A stretch of DNA of 21,856 bases from positions 1 through 21,856 of the forward strand of contig WJXE01000007.1 of the NCBI GenBank assembly GCA_009665115.1. The letters are read 5' to 3'. This stretch comes from Nitrosopumilales archaeon. Its GTDB lineage: Archaea; Thermoproteota; Nitrososphaeria; Nitrososphaerales; Nitrososphaeraceae. Below the pieces are notes generated by a model, which saw only the letters and a list, made by a program, of their open reading frames with translations, was not told where the DNA came from and did not search any database. The translations under genes were made by a program, and so were the position numbers. Below, piece by piece: positions 1-7,441 of this stretch. Each line of letters begins with the position of its first letter. Position 1 is the first letter of the stretch.

Positions 1-1065
1 AATCGCATTTAATGTGTATTCTGAGTATTTGTGACTAAAAGCATATAGTTGTACGGATCTGTTCTGAAAAGTTCTGAATAAATCGATATGCAAGCCATGT
101 CTTGTTTGAACTGGTTCTGCCAGAGTCCCTCGTTTCACAAATGTCTCCCTCTTCACTATGATCGGTACTTCATCCTTAGGGATGACCAGTTTTGTAATTG
201 GATCAATCCTCGGATCTTGTGATCTGGCATAAAGATATGGTAGATCAAAATCGTCACCATTGTAGGTGAGTATAATCGGGTATGAATCGATAATTTTAAA
301 TGCTTTTTGTAATATCTCCTTTTCTGTGTTGCAGACCTCTGCTTCCGGAATGAACGGGATACTATACTGAGTTTTCTTTTGGTCTAACACGAGTACCTTT
401 CGGAAGCCATTGTTTGCTGCGAATCCCACAGCAATAACAGTTCTATCATGATCACGGGGCGTAGGCATTCTGCCCTCTTCTGATTCGACTTCGATATCAA
501 CAGAAAGTCTTCTTAAGTCAGGAATAGGTTGGTTGAGGAGGTTGGCCCAGCTCGTAATGTACTGTTGATATTGTTGATTCCCGATTCCTCCTGCTTCCTC
601 TTTAATTTTATCCCACAATAGGTTCTTGAGTTCAAGTTGAACCTTGTCTGAAATTTGGTGTTCGAAATTGCTAATTTCTTCTCCTTTTCTAAAATAATAT
701 GCACCTGGAATTAACCCTGTATCATAAAGATAATTTTCATGATATTTTATATCAGCTTCCCATGCGGTGACTTTTTCTCTAATACTATTATCAGTACCGC
801 CAATTGAAAGAGGATCAGGAGCAATTATTTTAAGGATATCAATCTCCTTATCGGTAATCAACTCCGTTTTCTTTGTCTGTTCCAGGGTGAATTTTTGTTC
901 TGTCTCGATAATTTTTTTGACCGTCTCGAAATATTGCATTTTTGTATAGCAGTACGGTTTGTGATTTGTTCTGTCACGCCAAAAGCAGATAGAATGCTCA
1001 TGAAGATCATAAAATTTCAAGTAAACTTTTTGCTCTTCACCTAAATAGATCGCCGATAGCAACAT
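1..1065 (-). CDS. polB: Family B DNA polymerase, N-terminal part (partial)
   Basis: Replicative-type family B DNA polymerase, with the N-terminal and 3'-5' exonuclease regions only; the C-terminal polymerase domain lies beyond the left window edge. Seen directly by reading the minus strand: an N-terminal region containing TNHKPYCYTKM, typical of thaumarchaeal PolB; exonuclease motif I as DIEVE at about residues 190-194; exonuclease motif II as YNGDDFDLPYL at about 268-278; then HIDLFRTFQNRS. About 355 residues are present without an internal stop. The first ATG is at 1065. The frame stays open upstream to a TAG near 1230, with possible TTG starts such as 1095, so the exact start is uncertain. 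Family knowledge: PolB proofreads and synthesises DNA during replication or repair. The nearest neighbour at 1404 is divergent. Confidence 0.9.
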   Translation of the reverse strand, partial: MLLSAIYLGEEQKVYLKFYDLHEHSICFWRDRTNHKPYCYTKMQYFETVKKIIETEQKFTLEQTKKTELITDKEIDILKIIAPDPLSIGGTDNSIREKVTAWEADIKYHENYLYDTGLIPGAYYFRKGEEISNFEHQISDKVQLELKNLLWDKIKEEAGGIGNQQYQQYITSWANLLNQPIPDLRRLSVDIEVESEEGRMPTPRDHDRTVIAVGFAANNGFRKVLVLDQKKTQYSIPFIPEAEVCNTEKEILQKAFKIIDSYPIILTYNGDDFDLPYLYARSQDPRIDPITKLVIPKDEVPIIVKRETFVKRGTLAEPVQTRHGLHIDLFRTFQNRSVQLYAFSHKYSEYTLNAI

Positions 1066-1365
1066 AGCAGGACGATTTTCTGGTAGCTCTTTCAAATCCT
1101 CAAACCTTCTTTTTTTGCCCCCCAGAATATGTTCTTGCTGAGTCAAGATGTTATTAAATTGCAAATCATAATAAAAGCTTACGGTAGATGCCAAAACATT
1201 CAAGTAAAGTATGGCAAAATAGTTTACCTAATCTTTGGGACAGCGTGCCTCATTAGCATTTTCAGGAACGAAAATTCTACCCAATATATGATTTTTAAAA
1301 GCATTTTGCGAGCTGGTTAGGATAAAATTTATTGGCAATTTTGATAAATTGCTTCAACTCTTTTC

Positions 1366-1373
1366 GATATATA
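1366..1373 (+). promoter_or_regulatory. TATA-box-like promoter element of the PH-like gene
   Basis: GATATATA lies about 30-35 nt upstream of the ATG at 1404, which would place the transcript start at about 1396-1400 and give a nearly leaderless mRNA. This supports the internal ATG at 1404 over the upstream in-frame ATG at 1332, which lies ahead of the box. Confidence 0.45.
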
Positions 1374-1403
1374 TTTTGTCAAATATTCAGAGTGTACCTT
1401 TCC

Positions 1404-1730
1404 ATGCCGCTTCAGGATTTTTTACTCCCTTTGGAGAACGTGAAATTTCATAGCAAATCTTCTGTTCGGTATGGGGATAAAAAATACCACGTCTTGATAA
1501 CGGACAGAAGGATAATTTTATTCGCACAGAGGGGCCATATTCTTAAGTCAGACGATATTGTAAGCGAGAGACTCGATCGGCTTCACGGACTGGAATATTC
1601 AGAAAAAGGGCTAATGTTTAAAATATCAAAGATTTCGATCCAGGGTACCACAAGAATAGATATACATGGACCGGCCTCGGAACTAAAGCCGATGTTTCAT
1701 AATATGCAATCACTCATAAATAATGAGTGA
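1404..1730 (+). CDS. Small PH-like domain protein
   Basis: A 108-residue soluble protein with no transmembrane segment. The pattern YHVLITDRRIILFAQRG, an alternating beta-strand pair followed by D-I-V and LDRLHGLEY, resembles the bacterial/archaeal PH-like fold (the bPH/DUF304 type often described as a PH domain protein). A short helix at the C-terminus (about residues 92-106) fits the capping helix of that fold. The start at 1404 is chosen because the TATA-like box at 1366 falls between it and the ATG at 1332, and the extra N-terminus is unlike the rest. Function is unknown; such domains usually act as membrane- or protein-binding adaptors. It is divergent from polB and upstream of the tandem duplication at 1851. 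Confidence 0.65.
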   Translation: MPLQDFLLPLENVKFHSKSSVRYGDKKYHVLITDRRIILFAQRGHILKSDDIVSERLDRLHGLEYSEKGLMFKISKISIQGTTRIDIHGPASELKPMFHNMQSLINNE

Positions 1731-1850
1731 GGACTCGAACGTGGTTGTCATCATGATAAGTCCATTACAATCGATATACACCATACAGTTAATTCTGGCA
1801 TCATTGGGGCATTGTTTTCGTGCAGCTCGTCAGCATCCTCATGGTCGACG

Positions 1851-1910
1851 TTGGTTGTGCCTTTTCTTTACATTATCAAGTTGGTTGTGCCTTTTCTTTA
1901 CATTATCAAG
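1851..1910 (+). repeat. Perfect 30-bp tandem duplication
   Basis: Two adjacent identical 30-bp units occupy 1851-1880 and 1881-1910, each beginning TTGGTTGTGC and ending TTATCAAG. The pair sits in the spacer between the PH-like gene and pyrI, ending about 73 bp before the pyrI ATG. The unit length is a multiple of three, so overlapping small frames stay open across it, but none of those encodes a convincing protein. It may be a recent replication-slippage duplication or a doubled upstream regulatory segment; nothing seen decides between these. Confidence 0.85.
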
Positions 1911-1983
1911 TGGACCTATTAAGAGAACAAATTTCATTATGCTTATTACTACCTAGAGATAGTAATACTAGTAAACATAGGCT

Positions 1984-2445
1984 ATGTCTGATAGTAGTCA
2001 GCTTCTTGTTCGACGAATTAGGGATGGAACGGTAATTGATCATATTGAGTCTGGTCGTGCTATGCTCGTTTTGCGCACGCTCAATATAACAGGTAAAGAA
2101 GGCAACGTCATCACCGTCGCTTTAAATGTTCCGAGTAGCAAACACGAGAAGAAAGATATTATCAAGGTAGAAAATAGATTTTTGGAGAAGAATGAGACTA
2201 ATAAGCTAGCGTTAATTGCACCACATGCGACCATCAATATAATAAGAGAATACAAATTGGTAGAAAAGCGAAAGATACAGCTCCCCGATTCCATTGTGGG
2301 AATTTTTAGCTGTCCAAATTTAAATTGCGTCACAAATAGTGAAGAGGATATCAGAGCTACTATCGATATCATAGACAAACACAAGATAATAATGAAATGT
2401 AGGTACTGTGGCAGGACACTTACAATAAATGAATTAGTCTCCTGA
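1984..2445 (+). CDS. pyrI: Aspartate carbamoyltransferase regulatory chain
   Basis: Regulatory subunit of aspartate transcarbamoylase, which carries the allosteric nucleotide site and holds catalytic trimers together in the first committed step of pyrimidine synthesis. The length of 153 residues equals that of the E. coli chain. Residues 1-100 form the nucleotide-binding domain (G-x-V-I-D-H-I followed by LRTLNITGKEGNVITVALNVPS). The C-terminal zinc domain keeps all four ligands: C110 and C115 in CPNLNC, C139 and C142 in CRYC. The ATG at 1984 gives the family N-terminus. The catalytic gene pyrB, commonly adjacent, is not next to it here: the upstream 250 bp hold only a tandem duplication and the downstream gene is unrelated. 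Confidence 0.95.
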   Translation: MSDSSQLLVRRIRDGTVIDHIESGRAMLVLRTLNITGKEGNVITVALNVPSSKHEKKDIIKVENRFLEKNETNKLALIAPHATINIIREYKLVEKRKIQLPDSIVGIFSCPNLNCVTNSEEDIRATIDIIDKHKIIMKCRYCGRTLTINELVS

Positions 2446-2587
2446 TCCAAAAACACCCAACGTCACTCATACCGCTTTACCTACCGCTCTTGCTTTGGTT
2501 TATCGGACTCCTCTAAACCTTACTAACTTCAGATTTATACCTATATTTGATATTATAACAGGTCCTAAGATTTTATAAGTAGTACTG

Positions 2588-2845
2588 ATGATCGAGTCTC
2601 TTATGTTAGAAGCTGACGATGCCATCCGGGTTATTGATGCGATTTCGAGTAATTTGATTGGCCTCAGCAAAAACAAACTTAACTTTGCGAGACTTCCGGA
2701 CACGTTCTGGGGCTATTTTGCAAGGGGACATGATGGCAAAGGTAAATTTGCCGTGATTATTACATATTCGGAAAGCGGCGAAGATGTAGATGAATTGATA
2801 AAGATTTATGAACGATGGGCTGTGAACGAAAAGGCCAAGGAGTAG
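2588..2845 (+). CDS. Small conserved-looking hypothetical protein
   Basis: An 85-residue acidic soluble protein that I do not recognise as a named family. It starts with a helix-forming segment (about residues 1-28), then has W-G-Y-F-A-R-G-H-D-G-K-G-K-F-A-V-I-I-T-Y, which looks like a beta-hairpin, and ends with a predicted helix (D-E-L-I-K-I-Y-E-R-W). AT-rich TATA-like sequence lies about 30-45 nt upstream (ATATTATAAC near 2550). The TAG stop is centred in a short perfect inverted repeat. A second start at residue 6 (ATG, 2603) is possible. It probably stands alone, because the next gene is convergent. Confidence 0.6.
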   Translation: MIESLMLEADDAIRVIDAISSNLIGLSKNKLNFARLPDTFWGYFARGHDGKGKFAVIITYSESGEDVDELIKIYERWAVNEKAKE

Positions 2846-2872
2846 CTCCTCATCTTTGGCTTATATATGAGG
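2838..2872 (+). terminator. Overlapping inverted repeats at and after the stop codon
   Basis: AGGAG-TAG-CTCCT (2838-2850) is a perfect palindrome whose centre is the stop codon of the preceding gene. It is followed by a second stem, CCTCAT/ATGAGG (2848-2853 with 2867-2872, 13-nt loop), that would compete with it. There is no T-run directly behind, so this is a possible 3'-end structure and not a clear terminator. Confidence 0.3.
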
Positions 2873-3067
2873 AAAGTCTTAGTATTATCGTAAGGCCCAT
2901 ACTCAGAATAGCCTGATGAAGGTGTGCAACAATGAACACAAAAGTATGATAGATTAAGAGAAACTACAACATCTTTCACCAGCGTGTTCTGTAAGATCGA
3001 AACTAGCAGATAACAAGAAATCAATCGATTGTCTTCAACCGTCTTTGTAATTAATTAACTGGACGGC

Positions 3068-3664
3068 TTAGGGCTTTTTTACGATCGACTGACTAATACT
3101 ATCAGTGGCATAAGAATTATTTTTTTCTAGTCGCTCCTTGATACGGCTGTCTATCCTTTTTGACAAAGCTCTAAGATTTAAATAATGACTACCTTCCCAA
3201 AAGAGTTTATTACATTTTTTACATTCGAAAAATTGTGTATGCCAGTTGACAATGCTGAAAGGGATTTTTCCTTTCACCTCCGCATGCGATATCTCAGACA
3301 ACAATCCGTTACACATACAGCATCGAGAACCGACGTCTATGTAAGGCCCCAGCATCATCCCCAAACTGAAAAATGTTTGTGCAATATTTTCCAGGTCATC
3401 CGAACCGTTGAGCAAGATCCCCTGTGCTCCAGCTTTCATAATTCTCCTATACATATCCTTGTCGCAAGTTAAAATAACTCTATTCTGCTCGATTCCGATC
3501 CCTATTATCTCATCATCTGGGCTGTCTGCGATATACAACGTGTCCAAACCAAAAAAACGTAATTTTCGAGCGACACTTCCGAGCATTGCATCGACTAGGA
3601 AGGCCGGTTTTGATTTAACTAATGACTTCCTCGCCCCTACATTCTTCGCAAGTAAAGGTTCCAT
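3068..3664 (-). CDS. Mut7-C RNase-fold protein with zinc ribbon
   Basis: Predicted single-strand RNase of the Mut7-C family (DUF82/COG1656 type): a PIN-like N-terminal domain followed by a zinc ribbon. Visible features: PAFLVDAMLGSVARKLRFFGLDT at about residues 20-42 with the conserved D25, acidic residues around D49-D51, TCDKD at about 67-70, then a ribbon with C115/C116/C118 and C148/C151 and the family-typical WEGSHY near 156-161. The ATG at 3664 gives 198 residues and overlaps the upstream CBS gene by 50 nt. A longer frame to 3754 exists but would run deeper into that gene without family homology. Last gene of an overlapping three-gene minus-strand operon. Catalysis is inferred from the family only. 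Confidence 0.85.
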   Translation of the reverse strand: MEPLLAKNVGARKSLVKSKPAFLVDAMLGSVARKLRFFGLDTLYIADSPDDEIIGIGIEQNRVILTCDKDMYRRIMKAGAQGILLNGSDDLENIAQTFFSLGMMLGPYIDVGSRCCMCNGLLSEISHAEVKGKIPFSIVNWHTQFFECKKCNKLFWEGSHYLNLRALSKRIDSRIKERLEKNNSYATDSISQSIVKKP

Positions 3665-4244
3665 CAGCAAATTGCAAAAGATCAGACCATTCCCCGCATT
3701 CGTCGCAATATCCAGAAACAGAACCAGCAGAGCGACCAGTCTCCCCTCTGACAATTGCTGCTTTCTCAGAAATTACATCGACGAGCTCTGGGGTAACCGC
3801 AATTACATCTGACGCTGAAATAATGCCAACAAGCCGGTTCTTATAAACTACACCCAACCGTTTGATATTGTGTTGTCGTAGCATTCGAGCAGCTTCGGTG
3901 ACGCCCGCTTCCCCTTCTATGGAGTGGAGTTTTTGCATGATATCTGAAACTCTTATGGTACTTGGTTGGACGTCCTTAACCACAGCATTTGAAACTATAT
4001 CCCAGTCGCTAACAATTCCGACTGGATTTTCTCCTTCCATTATTATAATGCTACCAACTTTTTGATCTTTCATCTTTAAAGCAACCTCGTTAACTGTATC
4101 TGTAAGAGCGGCTGAAACCACCGGACTGTTCATGATATCTCTAACGAGTACTCTCGTCGTCATATTAGCGTCTCTATGTTGTCTAGCTAGCTCTTTCTTT
4201 ACCACGACAGTGAATTCATTTCTAGCTTTAATTACTTTGCTCAT
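3615..4244 (-). CDS. CBS-domain pair protein with C-terminal zinc ribbon
   Basis: A 209-residue soluble protein. Two CBS motifs are visible: the first from VRDIMNSPVVSAALTDT to GIVSDWDIV (about residues 34-84), the second from VSDIMQKLHSIEGEAGV to VGIISASDVI (about 98-152). A C-terminal zinc ribbon has paired cysteines (YCDECGEW and CEECRG). Family knowledge: CBS pairs bind adenine nucleotides and regulate partner proteins; the ribbon could contact nucleic acid or protein. Its ATG overlaps the end of the NFACT gene by 17 nt and its 3' end overlaps the Mut7-C gene, so translation is probably coupled. The start at M28 (4163) is an alternative, but 4244 fits the overlap. Confidence 0.88.
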   Translation of the reverse strand: MSKVIKARNEFTVVVKKELARQHRDANMTTRVLVRDIMNSPVVSAALTDTVNEVALKMKDQKVGSIIIMEGENPVGIVSDWDIVSNAVVKDVQPSTIRVSDIMQKLHSIEGEAGVTEAARMLRQHNIKRLGVVYKNRLVGIISASDVIAVTPELVDVISEKAAIVRGETGRSAGSVSGYCDECGEWSDLLQFADGTFTCEECRGEEVIS

Positions 4245-6279
4245 CGATTCTCGGCTTTGCTAGAGAGCTCTTTTCCCCTTCCCCTTTCTCAGTCAGAAAA
4301 ATTTTTGAATGTCCAGTTGGAATTGCCCTAATAAAATCACCAATACTAATTGATTTAGTGAAATCTGCCAGCTGAGCATTCGTATCATCTTTAGCATTTG
4401 GGTTTGTATAGGCTGCTTTGACTAGATCTGTCTTAATTTTTTTTGCTACGCTGTTCGGATCCATCCCCCCAGGCAGTAATTGCGAATAAACTACCGATCG
4501 TTTCTTTATAGCATTGGTAGGTCCGCAAGCAAGAACATAGTGCGAATATGACCGTATAAGTCCGACTGATAGCTTTATTTCGATACCCTTAATGTAATTA
4601 CGTCTACCTTCAATTACGAACGAACCTCTCGGAAGAAATTGTCCTGTCGGAGCACCTCTCTTTATTTGACTAGGTTCAACCCAATACGCATCGGCGCTGG
4701 ACAACCCATCTTTCCAAGCTCGGCTGAATGAGACAGTTGCCTGTGCTACCTCCATGCGACTAGCACTTATTTCGCTAACTTGCTTTGCGTCCTTAAGGAT
4801 AAAGAATGGTGAACCATGTACCTCAGCATGAAATACGATGTCTTCTTCTGTCAAATGCTTTCGAATAATGGCCGAGTTTGATGATGCGTCCCTTCCGCCG
4901 ATTGCAAGCAATCCTTCGGTCGTAATAAACCACCTGTAACGCTCATACCATTCTTTAGCAATTTGCTCTTTAATAACGATCTTGTCTTGGATTGCGGTTG
5001 TTTGATTTCTCAAATTACCGAGTTGAGTCTGCAGTTTTGCCTTTGCGTCCTCAATAGATATACAGCCTCTTTCCAACTCTTTAGCTCTTCCAAACAAAAG
5101 AGATGATATTTTTGCCAAGCTCGAATCTGCTGTCGGAACACGTTCACCGAGTACTTCAAGGTATTTTCTCCCCTTCTCTATAATGATAAGCACAGAGTTA
5201 GAACCAAGGAATTCTTTCAGTGAATCGTCATCGAAATTATTATTAATTCCCCCGAGGGAGATTGCCATCAAGTCATTAGCAATCTTCCTTATGACGGTGG
5301 CCTTCGAAATAACTTCCTCCTTTGCTTTGTTCTGTTCTGCTAGGTCATGCTGTAGAATTGCTATTCTTTTATCAATATCAGTCGTTTTCGAATTGCTATG
5401 TCTCTCCGTTATCTCGTTGGCAAGAACTTCATCTACTGCTTCCATGTAGGAGTGGGCTGTTCTCATGCTCGTCGTCGGTATCGGCTTCAAGGAAGGAATG
5501 TTCGTAGTTGGAATTGCAACCGCATCTCGTGCTTTTCCATCATCACCTAGAATTACAAGTGCTTCGTGACTTCCTGTACTGATGTCTGCAACAAGCTCCT
5601 TGATAACTGTATAAATTCTAGACATGTCATCGTCTGAAAGTTGTCCAATATTTGGAGCAGTAATACCAGCCCTCCTAACTATTTCTTCCACAAATTTCTT
5701 TGGAATTGAAATATTTCTGCCTAACCACCGCAAAACGTCTAGGTCTTTTGTATCTGTGCTATTACGCATAATTTGTAGCTGTTCGAGCGTGATATCCAAT
5801 ACATCAGTTCCGCGAGTTGGGGGAGGAAAATATTGGTGTCCCCTCTTCAGAACTCTGTGTCTAACTTGAATAGGATTTAGAATAGCGAGAATCTGCATCT
5901 TTTCATCACACAATATAATGTTCCCAACACCGAAAAGTTCGGCCACAATTATTCTTGATTTACCGTCAAAATGCCTAAACCTTGTCGTGATAATGCGCTC
6001 ACTACCAGATTGTTGGATAGCTTCGATCTTGGCTCTTTCGACCTCAGGTCTGATGATACCAATAAGGTCACTCTCCTCTACCTGGTTGAACTTGAACCTT
6101 GTAAGCCATATGCCTCGAACAGATAACATTAACGTAATATCCGGCTCTGTAGAATGATGCATCCGGAATAGAAAAGAATCTCTTGTCACCGCAACGATAT
6201 TACTTACATAATATTCTGAAGTGATCTTTGAATTAATCTCGCTGATGAGATATCTCAGTTCGATGCCTGATAGCTCCAT
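4228..6279 (-). CDS. rqcH: NFACT protein, archaeal RqcH/NEMF homologue
   Basis: Ribosome-associated quality-control factor of the NFACT family (eukaryotic NEMF/Rqc2, bacterial RqcH), expected to bind stalled 50S-peptidyl-tRNA complexes and recruit tRNA for C-terminal tailing. From the ATG at 6279 it has 683 residues: NFACT-N (about 1-190, with LFGVGNIILCDE), a helix-hairpin-helix/linker region, charged coiled coil (about 300-440), and NFACT-R/DUF814 starting at about 445 with RWFITTEGLLAIGGRDASSN. The tRNA-contacting Asp-Arg pair of RqcH appears as E94-R95. A longer frame begins at 6306, but TATA-like sequence at 6304-6313 argues for 6279. First gene of the operon with the CBS and Mut7-C genes. 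The symbol is by homology. Confidence 0.9.
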   Translation of the reverse strand: MELSGIELRYLISEINSKITSEYYVSNIVAVTRDSFLFRMHHSTEPDITLMLSVRGIWLTRFKFNQVEESDLIGIIRPEVERAKIEAIQQSGSERIITTRFRHFDGKSRIIVAELFGVGNIILCDEKMQILAILNPIQVRHRVLKRGHQYFPPPTRGTDVLDITLEQLQIMRNSTDTKDLDVLRWLGRNISIPKKFVEEIVRRAGITAPNIGQLSDDDMSRIYTVIKELVADISTGSHEALVILGDDGKARDAVAIPTTNIPSLKPIPTTSMRTAHSYMEAVDEVLANEITERHSNSKTTDIDKRIAILQHDLAEQNKAKEEVISKATVIRKIANDLMAISLGGINNNFDDDSLKEFLGSNSVLIIIEKGRKYLEVLGERVPTADSSLAKISSLLFGRAKELERGCISIEDAKAKLQTQLGNLRNQTTAIQDKIVIKEQIAKEWYERYRWFITTEGLLAIGGRDASSNSAIIRKHLTEEDIVFHAEVHGSPFFILKDAKQVSEISASRMEVAQATVSFSRAWKDGLSSADAYWVEPSQIKRGAPTGQFLPRGSFVIEGRRNYIKGIEIKLSVGLIRSYSHYVLACGPTNAIKKRSVVYSQLLPGGMDPNSVAKKIKTDLVKAAYTNPNAKDDTNAQLADFTKSISIGDFIRAIPTGHSKIFLTEKGEGEKSSLAKPRIDEQSN

Positions 6280-6303
6280 AACAATTGATAGTGAGATCTT
6301 CCA

Positions 6304-6313
6304 CAAATATTAA
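6304..6313 (-). promoter_or_regulatory. TATA-like element of the NFACT operon
   Basis: Read on the minus strand, TTAATATTTG lies about 25-30 nt ahead of the ATG at 6279, as expected for a leaderless archaeal transcript. It shares the divergent spacer 6280-6432 with the promoter of the membrane-protein/cbi genes. Confidence 0.4.
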
Positions 6314-6398
6314 CCAAAATACACTGCGGATACACGTTTCGCACATGCTGACGACAAACCGCAAGGAATTAAACCTAGTCTAAATTAATGACAAAAGT

Positions 6399-6406
6399 AC
6401 TATAAT
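6399..6406 (+). promoter_or_regulatory. TATA-like element of the membrane protein-cbiT unit
   Basis: ACTATAAT is centred about 31 nt upstream of the ATG at 6433, consistent with a transcript beginning near 6429. It favours 6433 over the in-frame TTG at 6406, which would lie at the box itself. Confidence 0.4.
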
Positions 6407-6432
6407 TGGATCCTCTTGACAGAGTTTTTTAC

Positions 6433-6708
6433 ATGAGAGCCATTCTTGGATTGATTGGTGGTATAATTACAGGTTTTGCGATTGCACCGGGAACTGGTCA
6501 AGGCGTCGCTATTGGGACGGCGATATTGATAGGGCTACTATTCTACATTATATCGTATCAAGTCGCAAAGCGTATGGCTAAGAATATCGCAAAGCCGCAG
6601 AGACGCAAGTTGGCTACCAACGGAATATTTCCGTTTATTTTCATGCTAATTATGTTTATGATTGCAGTTTATACGGGATTGCATCAGAACATGCCACTGT
6701 TAAAATAA
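6433..6708 (+). CDS. Three-helix small membrane protein, possibly EMC6-like
   Basis: A 91-residue integral membrane protein. Three hydrophobic stretches are visible: AILGLIGGIITGFAIA (about 3-18), GVAIGTAILIGLLFYIISY (about 24-42) and GIFPFIFMLIMFMIAVYTGL (about 64-83). A strongly basic loop (KRMAKNIAKPQRRK) separates helices 2 and 3. Length, three-helix layout and the basic loop before the last helix resemble EMC6/Rab5ip-like proteins, subunits of membrane-protein insertases, but this is by-eye comparison only. It starts at ATG 6433 (an in-frame TTG exists at 6406) and ends only a few bases before cbiT, so it is probably cotranscribed, though a functional link to cobalamin is not implied. 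Confidence 0.7.
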   Translation: MRAILGLIGGIITGFAIAPGTGQGVAIGTAILIGLLFYIISYQVAKRMAKNIAKPQRRKLATNGIFPFIFMLIMFMIAVYTGLHQNMPLLK

Positions 6709-6726
6709 ACGGTGTTCCAAAATAAC

Positions 6727-7323
6727 ATGAATCCAATGCTTTGGACTTACCGTACTGGGGGGATTCCAGATGAATTATTTGAAAGGTCTGAGGAAGTTCC
6801 TATTACAAAGGAGGAGATACGAGCGCTCGTAATTAGTAAATTACGTTTGAGAGAGGATTCCTGCGCGATTGATGTTGGATGTGGGAGCGGAAGCATTACC
6901 GTAGAGCTTTGTTTGCAAGCCCGAGGAGGCACGGTATATGCCATTGATTTCGACAAAACTGCGATAGAACTAACTAAAAGAAATCTCTTTAAGTTTGGGG
7001 TGAAAGCCGAGTTAATTTTGTCCTCTGCTCAGGATATTTTGCCATCCATACCCCAGGCTGATGCTGTTATAATCGGCGGGAGCTCAGGGGACACGGCCAA
7101 AGTTATTCGTTTGGGCATAGACCGATTAAAGAAGGGAGGTAGAATAGTAATCGATACTATCCTAGTCGAAACATTGTATCATGCCATCAGTACAATTAAT
7201 GAAACTCAGCTTTGCGAAGTCGATATTACACAGGCCACAATTGCCAAGGCTAAGAAGATAACAAGTGGTACAATGATGGTTGCACGAAATCCGATAACGA
7301 TAATTTCTGCCACAAAGCCATGA
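6727..7323 (+). CDS. cbiT: Cobalt-precorrin C15-methyltransferase (decarboxylating)
   Basis: CbiT-type SAM-dependent methyltransferase of corrin-ring synthesis, which methylates C15 and decarboxylates the ring-C acetate side chain of the precorrin intermediate. The N-terminus WTYRTGGIPDELFERSEEVPITKEE is the CbiT signature. SAM motif I is AIDVGCGSGSITVEL at about residues 47-61, followed by the acidic motif VYAIDFDKTA and a GG-S-G-D motif (VIIGGSSGDT). It has 198 residues from ATG 6727; a GTG at 6712 would add five. It lacks the CbiE domain fused to CbiT in CobL-type proteins. It directly follows the small membrane protein gene; cbiL and cbiF follow after 118 bp. Confidence 0.93.
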   Translation: MNPMLWTYRTGGIPDELFERSEEVPITKEEIRALVISKLRLREDSCAIDVGCGSGSITVELCLQARGGTVYAIDFDKTAIELTKRNLFKFGVKAELILSSAQDILPSIPQADAVIIGGSSGDTAKVIRLGIDRLKKGGRIVIDTILVETLYHAISTINETQLCEVDITQATIAKAKKITSGTMMVARNPITIISATKP

Positions 7324-7410
7324 ATCAGACTATATTAGTATGATATCAAAGCCAAAACGAGGAAGATTTTGCTGACATCTTGCTATTAATTGAAAATAGG
7401 AGAAAGGGAA

Positions 7411-7417
7411 TATAAAT
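7411..7417 (+). promoter_or_regulatory. TATA-like element of cbiL-cbiF
   Basis: TATAAAT (preceded by a GGGAA purine stretch that could act as BRE) is centred about 28 nt upstream of the cbiL ATG at 7442, so cbiLF probably has its own promoter and a leaderless mRNA. No cobalamin-riboswitch-like structure was recognised in the 118-bp spacer. Confidence 0.5.
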
Positions 7418-7441
7418 AATCCGGGTAGAGAGATTGAATGC

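Noticed and set aside
1332..1403. N-terminal extension of the PH-like protein from ATG 1332
   Set aside because: It lies upstream of the TATA-like box and encodes a hydrophobic stretch unlike the domain.
1723..1956. 77-codon frame overlapping the end of the PH-like gene and running through the tandem duplication
   Set aside because: Composition is low complexity, the frame is kept open by the 30-bp repeat itself, and a second overlapping frame is equally open, so coding is not supported.
2040..2456. 138-codon minus-strand frame opposite pyrI
   Set aside because: pyrI on the other strand has clear domain structure and conserved zinc ligands; the opposite frame is its shadow.
2912..2919. CTGATGAA resembling a C box
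   Set aside because: The first base departs from consensus and no D box with closing stem follows at guide-RNA distance.
2806..3024. 72-codon minus-strand frame after the 85-residue gene
   Set aside because: It shows no domain features and overlaps the hairpin and the end of a better-supported gene.
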